A DNA stretch of 64,000 nt from Lasiosphaeria ovina (lineage: Eukaryota; Ascomycota; Sordariomycetes; Sordariales; Lasiosphaeriaceae): assembly GCA_033439765.1 (NCBI GenBank), contig JAULSN010000016.1:186001-250000 (forward strand), given 5' to 3'. Both the position numbers and the translations under genes were made by a program. Under the pieces are notes generated by a model that did not search any database, was not told where the DNA came from, and saw only the letters and a program-made list of their open reading frames with translations. Positions 52,740-64,000 of the stretch are shown piece by piece. The stretch's first letter is position 1. Every line of letters starts with the position of its first letter.

Positions 52740-54175
52740 CGACAACTGAGGGTGAGGGGAAAGCGGCAGCGGAGTCAAAATGAGATGTATTTAGCTTAAC
52801 TAATACACTAAAGACAATACAATATGGCGGACGGGACATCTCTCTAGAAATAGACATTGCCAATAGGAGAAGGCGTCCAAATACGACACCAACTACCCTT
52901 AGGGGTTTAAACATCCCTCTGACGGCCCCATAAGATAGCAACCCGAGATATCTAAAGTTGTTACTTAATACGTTATATGTTAGGACTGGGAAACTTTTCA
53001 TGCAGTGCAATTGCTGGTTGCGGATACTGGTTGCGGATGCTGGTATCGGAAAAAACAATTATCAGCTAGAAACTCTCAAAAGTTTGGGTAGAAGCTTTAG
53101 AGTGAGAATGTTCACAATTTGATCAAATTGACACCTTGCCCGTCCCAGCAGGTACTATTCTTCTCGGAACCTGGAAATCAAGCCTCAAGTGATAGTGAGC
53201 GATCAATCAGATACTTTTGCTTAACGCAGTTAGTCGGTGATTCACACCAACTAGCGTTTGGCAAACCAATATCGGCAATCAGAACCCGTTTGAATGTCAA
53301 TTGAAAGCTCAAAGTAGTATTAGTATAATTTGGTTCCTTATCTGTCCATCATCGCCAAATGGCCTATATATCTGTCATCAATAATACACTACACTACCTT
53401 GCGTGGTAGTTCTTTCAGGTTCTTAATCCCGAATGTTGCGATTGATGTGCCTGTTTGATAATATTGCCCAAAATTTTATATATATCTGTAAGATCCCTTT
53501 CTAGCCCAAAAGACTGCTGTGCTAGAATTGCGGGCGGATGTTGGCAGGGTTGGTAGGCAATTACAGTGGTTTTGTTTGACCTTGACCAATATAAACGGAC
53601 TCCAACAACCATCACCGGACGACACTCAGCTTGCTGAACTATTTGCTGTAATGCCGCCACCAACTAATCCCTACCGACACGCATTGGCTTGTGCTAACAG
53701 CCGATGTTTGGATTGTAGGACATAAGAGAAAGTTGTTCTTGCTTGACCGCCGTGACCGGTCGGCTGGTCTTTTGAGCAGCCACGGCGCTGCGGCCTGAGG
53801 CAAATGCTGTAGTCATCAGTCATGTTCCAAGAACACCCTTGAACATGATACCAGATCTGGCCCAGTCTATCATCTGTATTGTTCTGATACTGTTCTGAGA
53901 ACAGTGTCGGGCATGCTGGGCGGAGGAGCTGTCCGCACGTCTGGACGTTAAAATCTTTTCGCGACCCCCTCCGACCGTCTTCCACTTCTTTCTCCTTCTC
54001 ACACAACATCTACAACCACATCGCACATTCATCTTCATCTTCTCTTGCTCTCACTTAGCCGACATTGAGCCTCGCTTATTGCGCCGTCAACCCGACAAAA
54101 GACAATTTCGCCGACACCTTGTCCTCACACCCGAACTCAACCTTTGCACTTTTTCTCAAATAATTATCAACCAAA
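52740..54175. other. AT-rich intergenic region with a pyrimidine-rich leader
   Basis: 1.4 kb. The part to about 53700 is AT-rich with many stops in all frames. From about 53990 to 54175 it is pyrimidine-rich (TCTTCATCTTCTCTTGCTCT), the likely 5' UTR of the gene at 54176. No other feature is seen. Confidence 0.5.
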
Positions 54176-54913
54176 ATGTCTCATTCGACCCAGAGCCAAG
54201 GCCCCTACCCTCCGCAGGGAGTCAAGGAAAACCCAATCCTCATTGATAGCAGCTCTCCTGACGAAATTGTGGACTACAATGCCGAGGCCGAGCAAGCCCC
54301 GAACTCTCCACTGAACCCTCGCAAGAGACTGGTGGAAGACACCGACATGGACGAGGCGGACGCTCATGTCGCCATGCGAGGTCGCAACACCATTAGAGGT
54401 GTTGATGAAGACGCCATCGAGCTTTTCAGCAGACGAGAGGGGTTAGTGTCGCTGGACGCGATGATTGCTGCCCTCACCCATGGCACCGACAATGAAAAGA
54501 ACGAATTCATTGCTGAAGGCAATGAAGGTAAGCAGTGACCCGCAACGACCAGACATAATTATCGACAGATAACTAATTAACCAACATTAGAGTTTTACGC
54601 CCTCGCCTCGGTCCTCGACTATGCCGACCGCGACGACAGCGACGCTGCTGTCAACCAGGACCTCTCCACCGATGAGAGCGTCCTGGTCTCTTATGACGAG
54701 TCCAATGAGACTCAGGAGAGCTCGACCGATGGCATCACCCTGTGCGAGCGATGCCAGATTCCGCTTCCCATCTTGCGCCTCCAGACTGCGGAGGACTACG
54801 CGAACTACGCGAAGCGCCCAAACATCTTTCAGGATGCGCGGGTTCAGAGCCTGAACCGCATGAAGTGCGCTGGTAGAGTTGGCGAGGAGGATGGCTGCTA
54901 CTGCGACAAGTAG
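54176..54913 (+). CDS. Hypothetical acidic protein with a C-terminal Cys cluster, 224 aa
   Basis: Inferred exons 54176-54527 and 54591-54913 (GTAAGC donor, TTAG acceptor), 675 nt in frame. The start MSHSTQSQGPYPPQGVKENP is the first ATG after a long CT-rich leader. I do not recognise the family. The protein is acidic (DSSSPDEIVDYNAEAEQ, DTDMDEADA) with a predicted helix around LDAMIAALTHGTDNEKNEF. The C-terminal 60 residues hold CERCQIPLPILRLQ and CAGRVGEEDGCYCDK, whose five Cys (CxxC plus CxC) could bind zinc. There is no signal peptide or membrane segment. It lies on the same strand as the gene at 56126, whose leader is similarly CT-rich. Confidence 0.8.
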
Positions 54914-56125
54914 TAGAACGGACGACTTCTGGGCGGCGAAGGAGGCAGGGCCTTCCTAGCTATTTGGTGTTGGTATCGGTTTTGGGTATTTGCTTGTGGG
55001 ATGGATGTTTTGGTACATGGGAAGCGGGTTGCATGGGACATTGGGACTACGGGGAAAGACTTGGCATTTATTGGTTCTGGTTTCTACGGTGTATAGATAG
55101 ACGAGGCACTCTATTCCATAGCCTCCCCAGTTGCTTGTGGGGCATGGATGCCTAGGTAATTACTATAGGGGGCGAGCAATGAAGCATAAATTGTTTCCCC
55201 CATTGACGATTATCTTATATCACGATATCTCACCACAGTGAACAGGACGTGTGGGATCGATCGTTCTATTCTCTGCCACTAGTCTCCAACACACTGACTG
55301 TAAGCTTCACTTCACTGCGAAGCATCAGGGAGTCCGAGTTGCTTAAGGCGATTAGGATGCGTAGCTCCCCGTCGCCCCCTATCCATATCTATATGGCCCC
55401 TATTGCTTTCCTTAATGTATGTGTGTATGCCTGTCGTTGCGAATTGTTTCCCATGAGCCTAGGTCCCATTTTAGAAGTGTATATACCACTATCTGTCTGT
55501 TTACGTACGCATTCCATACCCCTTTCCGGCCACTTTTATATTACGCTCTGAGTCTAATATGGCGAAGCTGGTGATATTTATGGCTGGCAAAGACGTCTGC
55601 CTTTGCGATACGAGAACTAGATAACTGGGTAAACAAACAACTATCTCTGTTGTGCTAGCCTGCGCAAATATGGAATGAGTCTACTGGGTTGTACAGACGC
55701 TCTGATGCAACCGCCGCCCACCAAAAAGAACACATGGCATTCATAGGTGCCATTTCCATCTCAATGCTACGGTTGCTATTGCAACTGCCCCGCAAATATC
55801 CAAGTCACGTTTGTGAAGCGCGTTTGGGCTTGTTCGGTGAACAGTCCAGCTGTGCCCACGCAAAGACTGTTCAGTAATGACGGCCACTTTCACTTAGTAG
55901 TCACCCCTCCTTCAATTGTTTTTGCTACATTCTCCCTTTCGACAAACTATTCTCCCACACAGATCTCCCCCCATGCACACTTTCCTTTTCGCACGTCTCT
56001 AGGCAAAGCATCTTGCGCAACAATCACTGCGATCATCAACTCCACATTTCTTCTTCTTTTCTTATCCGACAAATCACCACTCAATTATACCAACAATATC
56101 ACGCATCTACTTGACATCAACCACC
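54914..56125. other. Intergenic region
   Basis: 1.2 kb between two plus-strand genes. The last about 200 bp (55920-56125) are pyrimidine- and CACA-rich, the likely 5' UTR of the next gene. No other gene or RNA is seen. Confidence 0.5.
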
Positions 56126-57537
56126 ATGGCTACGAAGTCAAACATCAAAATGACATTCATGGGACTGCCCCACCCGTATCCCGGGATGTTACACCTCAGT
56201 TTGGCCTATGAATCGCAGTCCAACAAGCCTGCGGGACAGGCTCCGGCAGCAGCCTCGCCTCCCCTCTTGCCGATCCCTCGAGAGGATAACAAGAGTGAGT
56301 TCAACCGATACATATCAGTACCAAGCATGAAGAGACTGACAACATTACAGACGATGGCACTCAGGGTGCCGAACTCGATCAACCCGCCGCGGCTATTCTT
56401 CGTGAGCCGGCGCGCAAGCCAACCCATCCGTTCCGCTTCGTAACGAAATGGTACAAAGGTGTTAAGAACACTGGTCGCCGCTTGCTTCGCCTGCCCAAGC
56501 AGGCCAATACTCCCATCCTGGAGCCGGCAAATCCACCGCAGGCAACGTCCTCGCCTGCCGCCGAAGATGCCGCCCATTACAACACAACGCAGGCAGCACC
56601 ATTGCCTTCCGAGGATGCCTCTCACAGCGAGGCAAGCCGGGACATTCCGACGACTGATATCTCGCCACAGTCCTGTGATATGGATGGAGTTCTTGCTGAG
56701 ATTGAGGCGGCTATACAAGCCAATGCTGAGTCGACCGCTGCGAAAGGCCCCTCAGATGAGGAACTAACCAAGGAAGATGAAGCCTTGAGCTTAATCCCCG
56801 GCATCGTCACAGTGACTCCTCTCCAGAAGGCGGCGGACATGACACCTTTCAAGATACCACTGCCTGACAGTGCTGCTGAAGACTCGGAAATTGTTATAAA
56901 GGTCGTCCTCTCGACCCCAGCAAAGAATCCCTGTGGTCTGGCTGTTGCTTCCCACGCCGGAGACAAGTCCGCTCTCCACAGCCGCCTTGCAAACACGGAC
57001 ACCACAAGCAACGGCGACCATGTCTTTGCGCCGGGCCCGATGCTGCCCCCCGCGGCCCCCCTGCGGTCAAGGAAACTGTCCGCAGTCAAATGTCCCCGCC
57101 CGCAACCCGCTGCGGCCCCACTGTGGTCGAAGCAAGTCAGAGGCCCCCGTCCGCAACCGCACTGGAACGTCGCTCACATCTTTGCGCCGGCGCCAGAAGC
57201 CGCGACCGCCTCATCCGTCGCGCTCGGCAAATCGGCTCTGCCCACCCTTTCTGGTCAGCCGAATCCATGGAACGCCGCATCCCCGGGCGACGATGTCTTC
57301 ACGGTGCGGACCCCTTCGCCTGTCGCCGCAAGGGGAGTTGTGGCTCGGCGTCGGGGCTACAACCCCGACCCGGCCATCCAGGCACTCAAGACGAGGGCCG
57401 ATTACGCCCAATACCACACCAACTCGAACCAGTTTTGGCGTTCGATCTTCCTGGGCAGATACCAGGACCCTGCTGATGGAGCGGTACGCGAGAAGCGAAG
57501 AAAGCTTCAGCGTCGCCGAGGCCCTGCTGGCCAGTAA
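56126..57537 (+). CDS. Hypothetical protein, Pro/Ala-rich, 451 aa
   Basis: Inferred exons 56126-56294 and 56351-57537 (GTGAGT donor, ACAG acceptor), 1,356 nt in frame. The start MATKSNIKMTFMGLPHPYPG is in good context (CACCATGG). I do not recognise the family. A short basic block (FVTKWYKGVKNTGRRLLRLP) follows the splice site. The middle is acidic, Ala/Ser/Thr-rich and probably disordered, and includes a duplicated phrase (residues near CPRPQPAAAPLW and GPRPQPHWN, each with an FAPxP motif: VFAPGP, IFAPAP). The C-terminal 100 residues are better ordered: VAARGVVARRRGYNPDPAIQ, ALKTRADYAQYH and NQFWRSIFLGRYQD, ending in a basic KRRKLQRRRGPAGQ. A nuclear location is plausible from the basic ends. 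Confidence 0.78.
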
Positions 57538-59265
57538 TGGGCGTGATGATACAGCGGCAGAGGCAGCGCTGCGGGGCACCGATGTGGGATGACAAAGGAC
57601 GTATGGTCCTGTCTTGAAGACTTGCCATCATGAGCCTGGGAAGACTTTGACGGGTATGCTAGGGATGGATTTGTACCGGCATTGGGGGAGCATTTGGGAA
57701 AGGATTAGGAAACCGGGAGTATTTATTTTATTTTTACTTTGTTTTTGGCAAATCATGGCACAGCACGTAGGGAGAGATTGACGGACAGCATACGGAGTAT
57801 ATGCGACATGTGAACTTGTACAATACCTACCAAGCCGAAGCCGGAAGGGCATTGGAATGGAGCATGCAGCTTTGTTCCGCAAGATTTCAGCACGCCAACT
57901 CGTTTCTTATATTGACACATCCGGTGGAAGATAGCATAACCAAGGAAGGCTTTCATTATCTATTAGACTACATCAACTCTACAACTGTACAATAAAAGGA
58001 GATATTCCCCAGACTTAAATAAAGCCCTCGACAACATGGTCGCTCTGTTTGCTCATTATGGAAGTGGATAGGTGGGTAAGGTGAGGTAGAAAGGGAAGCT
58101 GTGCTTGGTGGGTCACGCCTATGCCGATACGCGCGTGGAGCAAACAAATGGAGAAAAAGGGGAAAAAACCACGCGCGCGTCGTGTTCCTGAAAAGCTGTG
58201 GGGCACTGCATACTTTTGTGCAGAGAGCATGCCAGGGGCAAATTCGATATTAGCGGCGCAGGGCGCCTGCATGTTCACGGCATTGTGCGGAATTCGCGTA
58301 AAAATAAATTTACAGGGTCCATCCATCCCAAATCCCAATAGACCGGGATCGGCTCCGCCTTGCACCGGTCTGGACTCTCTTAGCTTGGTGGGAGGTGGGG
58401 CTTGGGATAGGCAGCATGGAGAAGAAAACAAAAGGGGCAACGAGCACTCGCTTCGCCAATCTTGGGCAGTGGAGACCTCCCCAACATCTCGCCCCTACTA
58501 TGTACATACACTATCTGCGCAGTACCGTAGGTGTTCACAACACTAATAAGTTGTGCGTTAGTAGGTGCAAGACTCGGTACCGAGGCAACTCTGCTACGTT
58601 GGGGATACGGAATGATCTTCGAGAAAAGAACCGGGCAGGGGAAAAAACACAGAGCCACAGAGGGAAATGTCGAGGCAATTTCCACCTGCGTCGCTAACTG
58701 GTGTGCGATCAATAGTGTACACTAACTAGCTTTCTAGCCCGCGGTAGGGCGGCCTGGCCAGAGCGGCTCAGCTGGGACAAGATTGGCCAAGATAGCCCCC
58801 CCCTTGCCTGACAAGCGGGCACCAAAGGCACCAAAGCTGCATGGCTCTGGGCGCTGGGTCAGGGCCGCACGTGCTGGCCTGGTGAGCCAAGCCGGTTTGG
58901 GCTGCGGCTGCCAGCTGACGCCCCGATCGGACTCAGGATCGGCTGGGCAAAAAGGGGAGAGACGGGGCATCGGGGAGATACGGCGTCAACAACAAGACAA
59001 GCTCTGGCTTGCTGTGCGTCACGTCACCCACAAATGCAAGCAATCTGCCATCTGTATTCGTATTGCTGCCGCACAGTATAATACCGAAGCCGGCTGCTTC
59101 CGGCACCATGGCGCCCCTTCCTTCTTTCCTCTTCACGGACCCAGTCAAGTAAGACTCGGCCGTCGCATTCTTTACTTTGGAGGAGGATAGAACCACAGGG
59201 CCCACCACAGTCGCTCGTTTATATTGTTGGACAGGAGGAGGAAAGTAATAATTGGGAACCATACC
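57538..59265. other. Intergenic region upstream of the repeat-protein gene
   Basis: 1.7 kb. 57700-58020 is AT-richer 3' flank. From about 58740 on it is GC-rich, presumably the promoter and 5' UTR of the gene at 59266. The open frames on both strands overlap one another and have no features. Confidence 0.5.
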
Positions 59266-62018
59266 ATGCGGTCATATTCCGCCCTCATCGGCGGCCTGCT
59301 CCTTGGCAGCGCCGTCGCCACCCCTGCCGATCTCCCCGCCGAGCTCCGGAGGCGCGCCTGTGCCGACGACGACCTCTACCGCTGCTTCACCAACTCGCCG
59401 AGCCTGGCAACCGAGTACTGCCTCAAGACGATGACCCTGCCGGGCGCAACGGGGACGGCAACCGTCACACCTACAGTGTCAGAGCTCACCACCCCTGCGT
59501 GGCTCACGCCGAGACTAACCGATGGTGGCGTCTGCTGTCTAGAACGTCGACCATCACGACTTACTCGTCCACGTCGGAAATCCCGCCCGGTGCTCTCATG
59601 GCGACGGAACCTCCGGCTTCTACACTGGGCTGCCTGGCCGGAAATGTGCCCGCCACCTTCCCGGCCTCGAGGTGGACGTCGGCCTGCTCGTGCATTGGCA
59701 TCACTACCAACACGTACTCGACCACCGTCACCATCATCCCCGTGACCGTGGTCGAGACCAGGACGTCATATGTGACAACCGTATGCACCCCGACAGCCTT
59801 CGCCACCACGTCCACATCCATCTCCATCTCCGGCTCTTCGGCTCCGGTGATCAACTCTGCCCCGCCCGGCGCCGCCATTAGCTCTGCCACGGCGTCCAAC
59901 TCTGCGGCGGCTCCCGTGATCAACTCTGCCCCGGCGTCCGCCCCTTCGGCTTCAGTCATCAGCTCTGCCCCTCCCAGCGCCCCCATTAGCTCTGCTCCGG
60001 CGATCAGCTCTGCTCCGGCGATCAGCTCTGCTCCGGCGATCAGCTCTGCGGCTCCAGTGGTCAACTCTGCCCCGCCCGGAGCTCCCGTTAGCTCTGCCCC
60101 GGCATCCATCTCTTCGGCTCCAGCTCCGGAGATCAGCTCTGCCCCGTCCAGCGCCCCCATAAGCTCTGCTCCGGCGTCTTCAGCCAGCAGCGCCGCGAGC
60201 AGCACTGAGACTGAGGAGGAGTGCATTGATGAGACTAGCACCGCACCTGCTTCCAGCGCCCCAGCTTCGTCTACTACGGCCTCATTTGCCCCGGCATCAT
60301 CTACGACGGCTGCTTCGTCAAGCACTGCTGCTTTATCTGCCCCAGCCTCCAGTGGTCCGGCCTCGTCTACGGCTGCTTCTTCGACGGCGGCTTCATCTGC
60401 CCCGGCCTCGTCTGCTCCCGCTTCCTCTTCCGCCGCCATCAGCTCTGCGGCCGTCTCTGAGTGCGTTGTGTCGACCGTCACCGTGGCTGTGGCTGGTAGC
60501 GCCTTCGTGTCAACAGTGACTGAGAGTGCTCTCGTGACGACCGTCACTGTGGCTGGTAGCGCTGCCGTGTCAACAGTCACTGTGGCTGGCAGCGCCGCTG
60601 TGTTAACAGTGACCGAGAGCGCTCTCGTGACGACTGTCACCGTGGCCGGCAGCGCCGTCCTGTCAACAGTGACAGTCGACGAGGATGGTCCTTCCGTGAC
60701 GACTGTCACTGTGGCCGGCAGCGCTGCCGTGTCAACAGTGACCGAGGTTGCCCTCGTGACGACTGTCACCGTAGCCGGCAGCGCCGCCGTGTCAACAGTG
60801 TTTGAGAGCGCCGCCGTGACAACCGTTACCGTGGCCGGCAGCGCCGTCGTGACCACTGTCACCGAGGTACCTGCTGCGTCAACTGTCACCGAGGTACCGC
60901 CTGTTGTGACTGTCACCGAGGTACCATCCGTGACGACTTTCACCGAGGTACCCGCTGTAGTGACAGTCACCCAGGTACCTGCCGCGTCCACTGTCACAGA
61001 GGTGCCGGCCGCGACGACTGTCACTGAAGTACCGGCCGCGACGACTGTCACTGAAGTGCCAGCCGCGACGACTGTAACTGAGGTACCCGCTGTAGTGACA
61101 GTCACCCAGGTACCCGCCGCGGTGACCGTCACCGAGGTACCATCCGTGACGACTTTCACCGAGGTACCCGCTGTAGTGACAGTCACCCAGGTACCTGCCG
61201 CGTCCACTGTCACAGAGGTACCGGCCGCGACGACTGTCACTGAAGTACCGGCTGCGACGACTGTCACTGAAGTACCAGCCCCGACGACTGTAACTGAGGT
61301 ACCCGCTGTAGTGACTGTCACCCAGGTACCCGCCGCGGTGACTGTCACTGAGAGCGCTTCGACCATCACCCAGACTGCCAGCACATCCACCATTACCCAA
61401 GTGTCGACATCTGTTTCGGTCACCGTCACGGTGACGACCTCGGTGACGACCTCCGTCTCGACCTCGGTGACAACATCTGTCTCGGTGACGACAGCCAGCG
61501 CCGTCACGGTGACCGTGACCGCCAACACGGTGACCACGGCCACGGCGGCGGCCGTGCCCCTGGTCCAAAACGGCAACTTTGAGAGCAACAGCTTCAGCGG
61601 ATGGGCCGTGCTGGCGCGCGTCGGCAGCGGCGACGTCGAGTCCATCATCGTGGGCGGCGTGGGCGGCAAGTACGCGCTCGACATCTTCACCAACTACTTT
61701 GCCAGCAACGCCGCGTCGAGCGTGACCGTCGGCCAGACCGTGACGTGCGTCGCCGGCAAGAAGTACCGCCTGACCTTCAACTACGCCGTCGTCAGCAGCT
61801 ACACCAACGGCAACGCCTGGTCCGTCGTCCTTGGCGGTACCACCGTCGTCAGCGGCTCCGGCGCGGCCGTCGCTTGGTCCTCGGCCACCTACACCCACAC
61901 CTGCGGCGCCACCGCGGCCTCTAACCAGCTCGAGCTGCGCGGCTCGTCCAGCAACTCCCGCCAGGCCCACTTCCAGTTCGACAACTTCGACCTTTACCCG
62001 CTCGAAACGCCCAACTAG
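59266..62018 (+). CDS. Secreted Ser/Thr-rich repeat protein with a C-terminal carbohydrate-binding-like module, 895 aa
   Basis: Probable cell-surface adhesin or wall protein. Inferred exons 59266-59477 and 59543-62018 (donor GTCAGA, acceptor CTAG). The start MRSYSALIGGLLLGSAVATP is a clear signal peptide. Residues 20-75 hold an Arg-rich segment and a Cys pattern (C-x8-C-x12-C). A Ser/Ala/Pro-rich stalk with SSAPA units covers about 165-375. A Val/Thr-rich region at about 380-690 has a 20-residue repeat (TVTVAGSAAVSTVTE type), then a nine-residue TTVTEVPAA/VVTVTQVPA repeat. Residues 744-895 start VQNGNFESNSFSGWAV and look like a beta-sandwich carbohydrate-binding module, with Cys pairs and a YRLTFNYAVVSSYTNG core. 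There is no C-terminal GPI signal. Repeats are encoded by near-identical DNA (see 60918-61349). Ser/Thr residues are likely O-mannosylated, fitting the mannosyltransferase family present in this window. Confidence 0.85.
60918..61349. repeat. 216-bp tandem duplication inside the repeat-protein gene
   Basis: The 72-codon segment 60918-61133 is repeated at 61134-61349 with only a few third-position or single-base differences, in frame. Each copy starts GAGGTACCATCCGTGACG and ends GTGAC.GTCACTGAG/CCGAG. Inside each copy are shorter 27-bp units encoding the nine-residue repeat. Confidence 0.85.
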
Positions 62019-63774
62019 ACGTGTCGCGCGAGGTCTGCATGTCAATGGAGGGAGGATATTAACACTGTTATAAACAAATGCCTGCCGTTGACAGAGTCTT
62101 ATTTTTATTCATGTACCTATTTTAGCGTGAAGCCGGGCAGTGCGTGCTCAGACCGGCATACGCCGATGCATCGAATCATGTTAGCAATGCATTAGCTATT
62201 GTAATGTGGAAACGAACTAAAACAAACCAAACACCTTCTCTTCGATCCTGCCCTGCTGCGTGTCTGCATGTGACTGACTGACTGACTGACTGGCTGGCTG
62301 GCTGGGACGGTGGGGGGTTGGTCGACAAGCGTCATGTCGTATAACCAAAAAGGCACATCTGACGTCTGAGTGAGATTGGAGTTGGTTGGTCTCTCAAGGG
62401 TGAGTAAACAACGAATGTCCGTCTCTGGCAGGGCAGATGCGGCGCAACCCGGAAGAGACGTTCCGGAACCAAGCATGCAAGTGATCAAAGATCGATTGGC
62501 CCTTTTTAAGGTAACTGATCTTTTAAGGCGCTTGCACCTCAGTCAGGTGGGCGATCTAGAAGCCCTGACGGGGTAGGTAGTTTGTTCCGTACCTCTTTCT
62601 CGGCAGTTCTGAAGCTTTACAAACATCAACTCTGCAAAGGCCTATTGTAACGTGGCATCTCAATTCGGCAGACGTGTTTTCCCTCTCCAACTTGGTTAAG
62701 AAACTTCACAAAATCCCGCGAGAGTCTGTCGTCGTGGAGAGTTGTGCTCCCTTCAAAGCCGAGAAGTTGTTCTATTAATGAGCAAGAGAAGTAATGCAAC
62801 AAGCAAGTTAAGTTGTGTAAAGACATGCGACACAGTGCAGATGACGTCGTGCCCCCCAAGAAAGAGGCCCAACAGCCTGGACCGTGAAGCGCTTGCAGGG
62901 CACAGCGCATGCAGAACGAGGGTGTTTCAGACGTCAGCGCAGTCATTACGATCAGCATTGATGGGCGCGACATGACGTTGGGGATTCGTTTCGGGGTCTG
63001 CAAACCCCTCGCCGCACGCACTGTTTGCTTGCCTGTTTGATCACAAAGGCAAACGAACGCTCAGAGGGGGCTCAGTTCGTAAAAAACAGAACAATCTGAT
63101 TGACAATTTCCCTGCCAACAAGGCAACACCGGGCGTGCTGGGAGCTAGAGAGTCATGCGACGGAGCAGAGGAACGCAAACAACAGGTCCACAATAGGGGC
63201 AGGGGAAGGGGGCAGGCAGGTGCACGGGCGGATGATCAAGTACCGGGTAAGGCTGCCGGGCAAGCATGAACAATGCAATCCCCGCATTCAGGAGATCGAG
63301 AAAGAGAAAGGCCATTGATCGAAAGTTCAAGTTTGGACCTTGGTATTATGTTTCTCGTGCGCGGCGCAACGTAAAAAATGTGTCTATGAGGATTCAGTTT
63401 CCCAACCCAACCAACCCACCGATTGTCGCCAAAGCCAAAAAAAAAAAAAAAAAGCGACGGGCAGAACAAGAATAAACTCCGGGTACATGTAGGAGGTAGG
63501 TAATAATAATTACTTCCCGCGGTTGACATTAGATATCTATCCCAGCCAAAGACCAAAAAAACCGGCCACATTACAGGCGCGTCCCCTTTCTCGTCTTCGT
63601 TGTGCAGCCTCAAAGCGTCGGCCTGACCGACCTCCCCCTTTTCCCAAGCTCCCTCCTGAAAATTGGTTCCAAGTCCCGAGTCGGATGTCCAACCCCGTCA
63701 TCCAAACCAAAGTGCGCGAGGCATACATGGCCAAGGGGGCTCTTGCCCAGGCGTCCAGGTGAGCCACAATGAAC
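62019..63774. other. Intergenic, convergent 3' ends, with short simple repeats
   Basis: 1.75 kb. The simple-repeat run at 62269-62306 and an A16 tract near 63439-63454 are the only structure seen. No supportable gene; open frames are short. Confidence 0.5.
62269..62306. repeat. TGAC then TGGC tetranucleotide run
   Basis: About five copies of TGAC followed by about four of TGGC, just downstream of the repeat-protein gene. Confidence 0.85.
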
Positions 63775-64000
63775 TTAGGCCATGAAGGCTGCGAGGCCAA
63801 CGGCGAAAGCCAAAAGGCTGCCACTCTGGACCTGGGCGGCGACGGCGCCGGCGGTGCTGGCGGTGCTGGTGGAGGAGGTCTTGGCGGTCTGGGTGCTGTT
63901 GCCGCCGCCGCCGGCAGTGACGGTTGGCGGGGGGGTGACGACAGACTGGAGAGTGGAGGCGGTGGAGGAGGCGACAACCGCAGAGCTGCTAGACGACGAG
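63775..64000 (-). CDS. C-terminus of a GPI-anchored cell-wall protein, 5' end beyond window
   Basis: The minus-strand frame runs open from the window edge (no start inside) to TAA at 63775-63777; 75 codons are visible. The sequence is Ser/Thr/Ala-rich (SSSSAVVASSTASTLQSVVT), then PPPTVTAGGGGNSTQTAKTS, a Thr/Ser/Ala stretch, and a hydrophobic end QSGSLLAFAVGLAAFMA. A small-residue cleavage region followed by a C-terminal hydrophobic tail is the usual GPI-attachment signal, so the protein is probably a surface or wall protein. The catalytic or binding part lies outside the window, so the family cannot be told. Overlapping frames on either strand here are shadows. Confidence 0.8.
   Translation of the reverse strand, partial: SSSSSSAVVASSTASTLQSVVTPPPTVTAGGGGNSTQTAKTSSTSTASTAGAVAAQVQSGSLLAFAVGLAAFMA

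Noticed and set aside
59561..61693. 710-codon minus-strand open frame opposite the repeat-protein gene
   Set aside because: It is the complement of Thr/Val codons (GTGAC/GTCAC repeats read as Val/Thr again) and lacks a start context or domain. A long antisense shadow is expected for such a repeat.
1..64000. CRISPR array, rRNA, plasmid or prokaryotic operon signals
   Set aside because: None seen. The repeats present are tandem microsatellites or minisatellites without spacers, and genes carry spliceosomal introns.

Overview
This window is nuclear DNA of a filamentous ascomycete (Pezizomycotina, most likely a Sordariomycete). The grounds are GC-rich, strongly third-position-biased exons, many short introns (about 46-150 nt) with GTRNGT donors, CTRAY branch sites and YAG acceptors, two nuclear tRNA genes with anticodon-loop introns, and fungus-specific families: KRE2/MNT1 mannosyltransferase, fungal rhodopsin-domain membrane protein, DUF2235 hydrolase, triple CbbX-type AAA ATPase, DUF4604 and HET-type incompatibility relics. 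Exon joins were worked out by hand from splice signals and reading phase; none is backed by transcript data.

Layout. 0-5 kb: 3' part of a dihydroxy-acid dehydratase gene (+) and a five-exon Golgi mannosyltransferase (-). 6-7.5 kb: truncated, frameshifted protein-kinase relic and a short duplication. 7.7-13.7 kb: a small unknown ORF (+), then two divergent coiled-coil genes, 397 aa (-) and 738 aa (+). Each has long helices around one central hydrophobic or Gly-rich segment. 14-17.3 kb: a two-unit unknown gene with a frameshifting deletion (-) and a secreted PQQ-type beta-propeller protein (-). 18.6-20.6 kb: tandem 105-bp repeat and a seven-exon rhodopsin-domain protein (+). 21-28.2 kb: accessory stretch with a HET relic interrupted by a 738-bp element that has 32-bp inverted ends and near-perfect 8-bp target duplications, tRNA-Ile, an intact DUF2235 alpha/beta-hydrolase (-), and a second probable HET relic (+). 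28.9-31.9 kb: OHCU decarboxylase of purine catabolism (-) and a conserved basic, probably nuclear protein (-). 31.9-39.6 kb: nearly 8 kb with no supportable gene.

39.6-51 kb: acyl-CoA thioesterase (+), tRNA-Thr (-), cytochrome c oxidase subunit COX4 (+) with a hexanucleotide microsatellite in intron 1, DUF4604 protein (-), and a 1,386-aa triple-AAA ATPase (+) whose third Walker B motif is altered. 51.2-52.7 kb: third HET relic with an in-frame stop and frameshifts (+). 54-57.5 kb: two unrecognised two-exon genes (+). 59.3-62 kb: an 895-aa secreted Ser/Thr-rich repeat protein ending in a carbohydrate-binding-like module (+), with a recent 216-bp internal duplication. 63.8-64 kb: C-terminus of a GPI-anchored wall protein running off the window (-).

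Housekeeping genes (amino-acid, purine and lipid metabolism, respiration, glycosylation) alternate with fast-evolving accessory material such as HET relics, a transposon-like insert and repeat-rich surface proteins. The most interesting possibly undescribed unit is the divergent coiled-coil pair at 8.4-13.7 kb. Its architecture recalls two-component alpha-helical membrane-inserting proteins, but that link is inference only.
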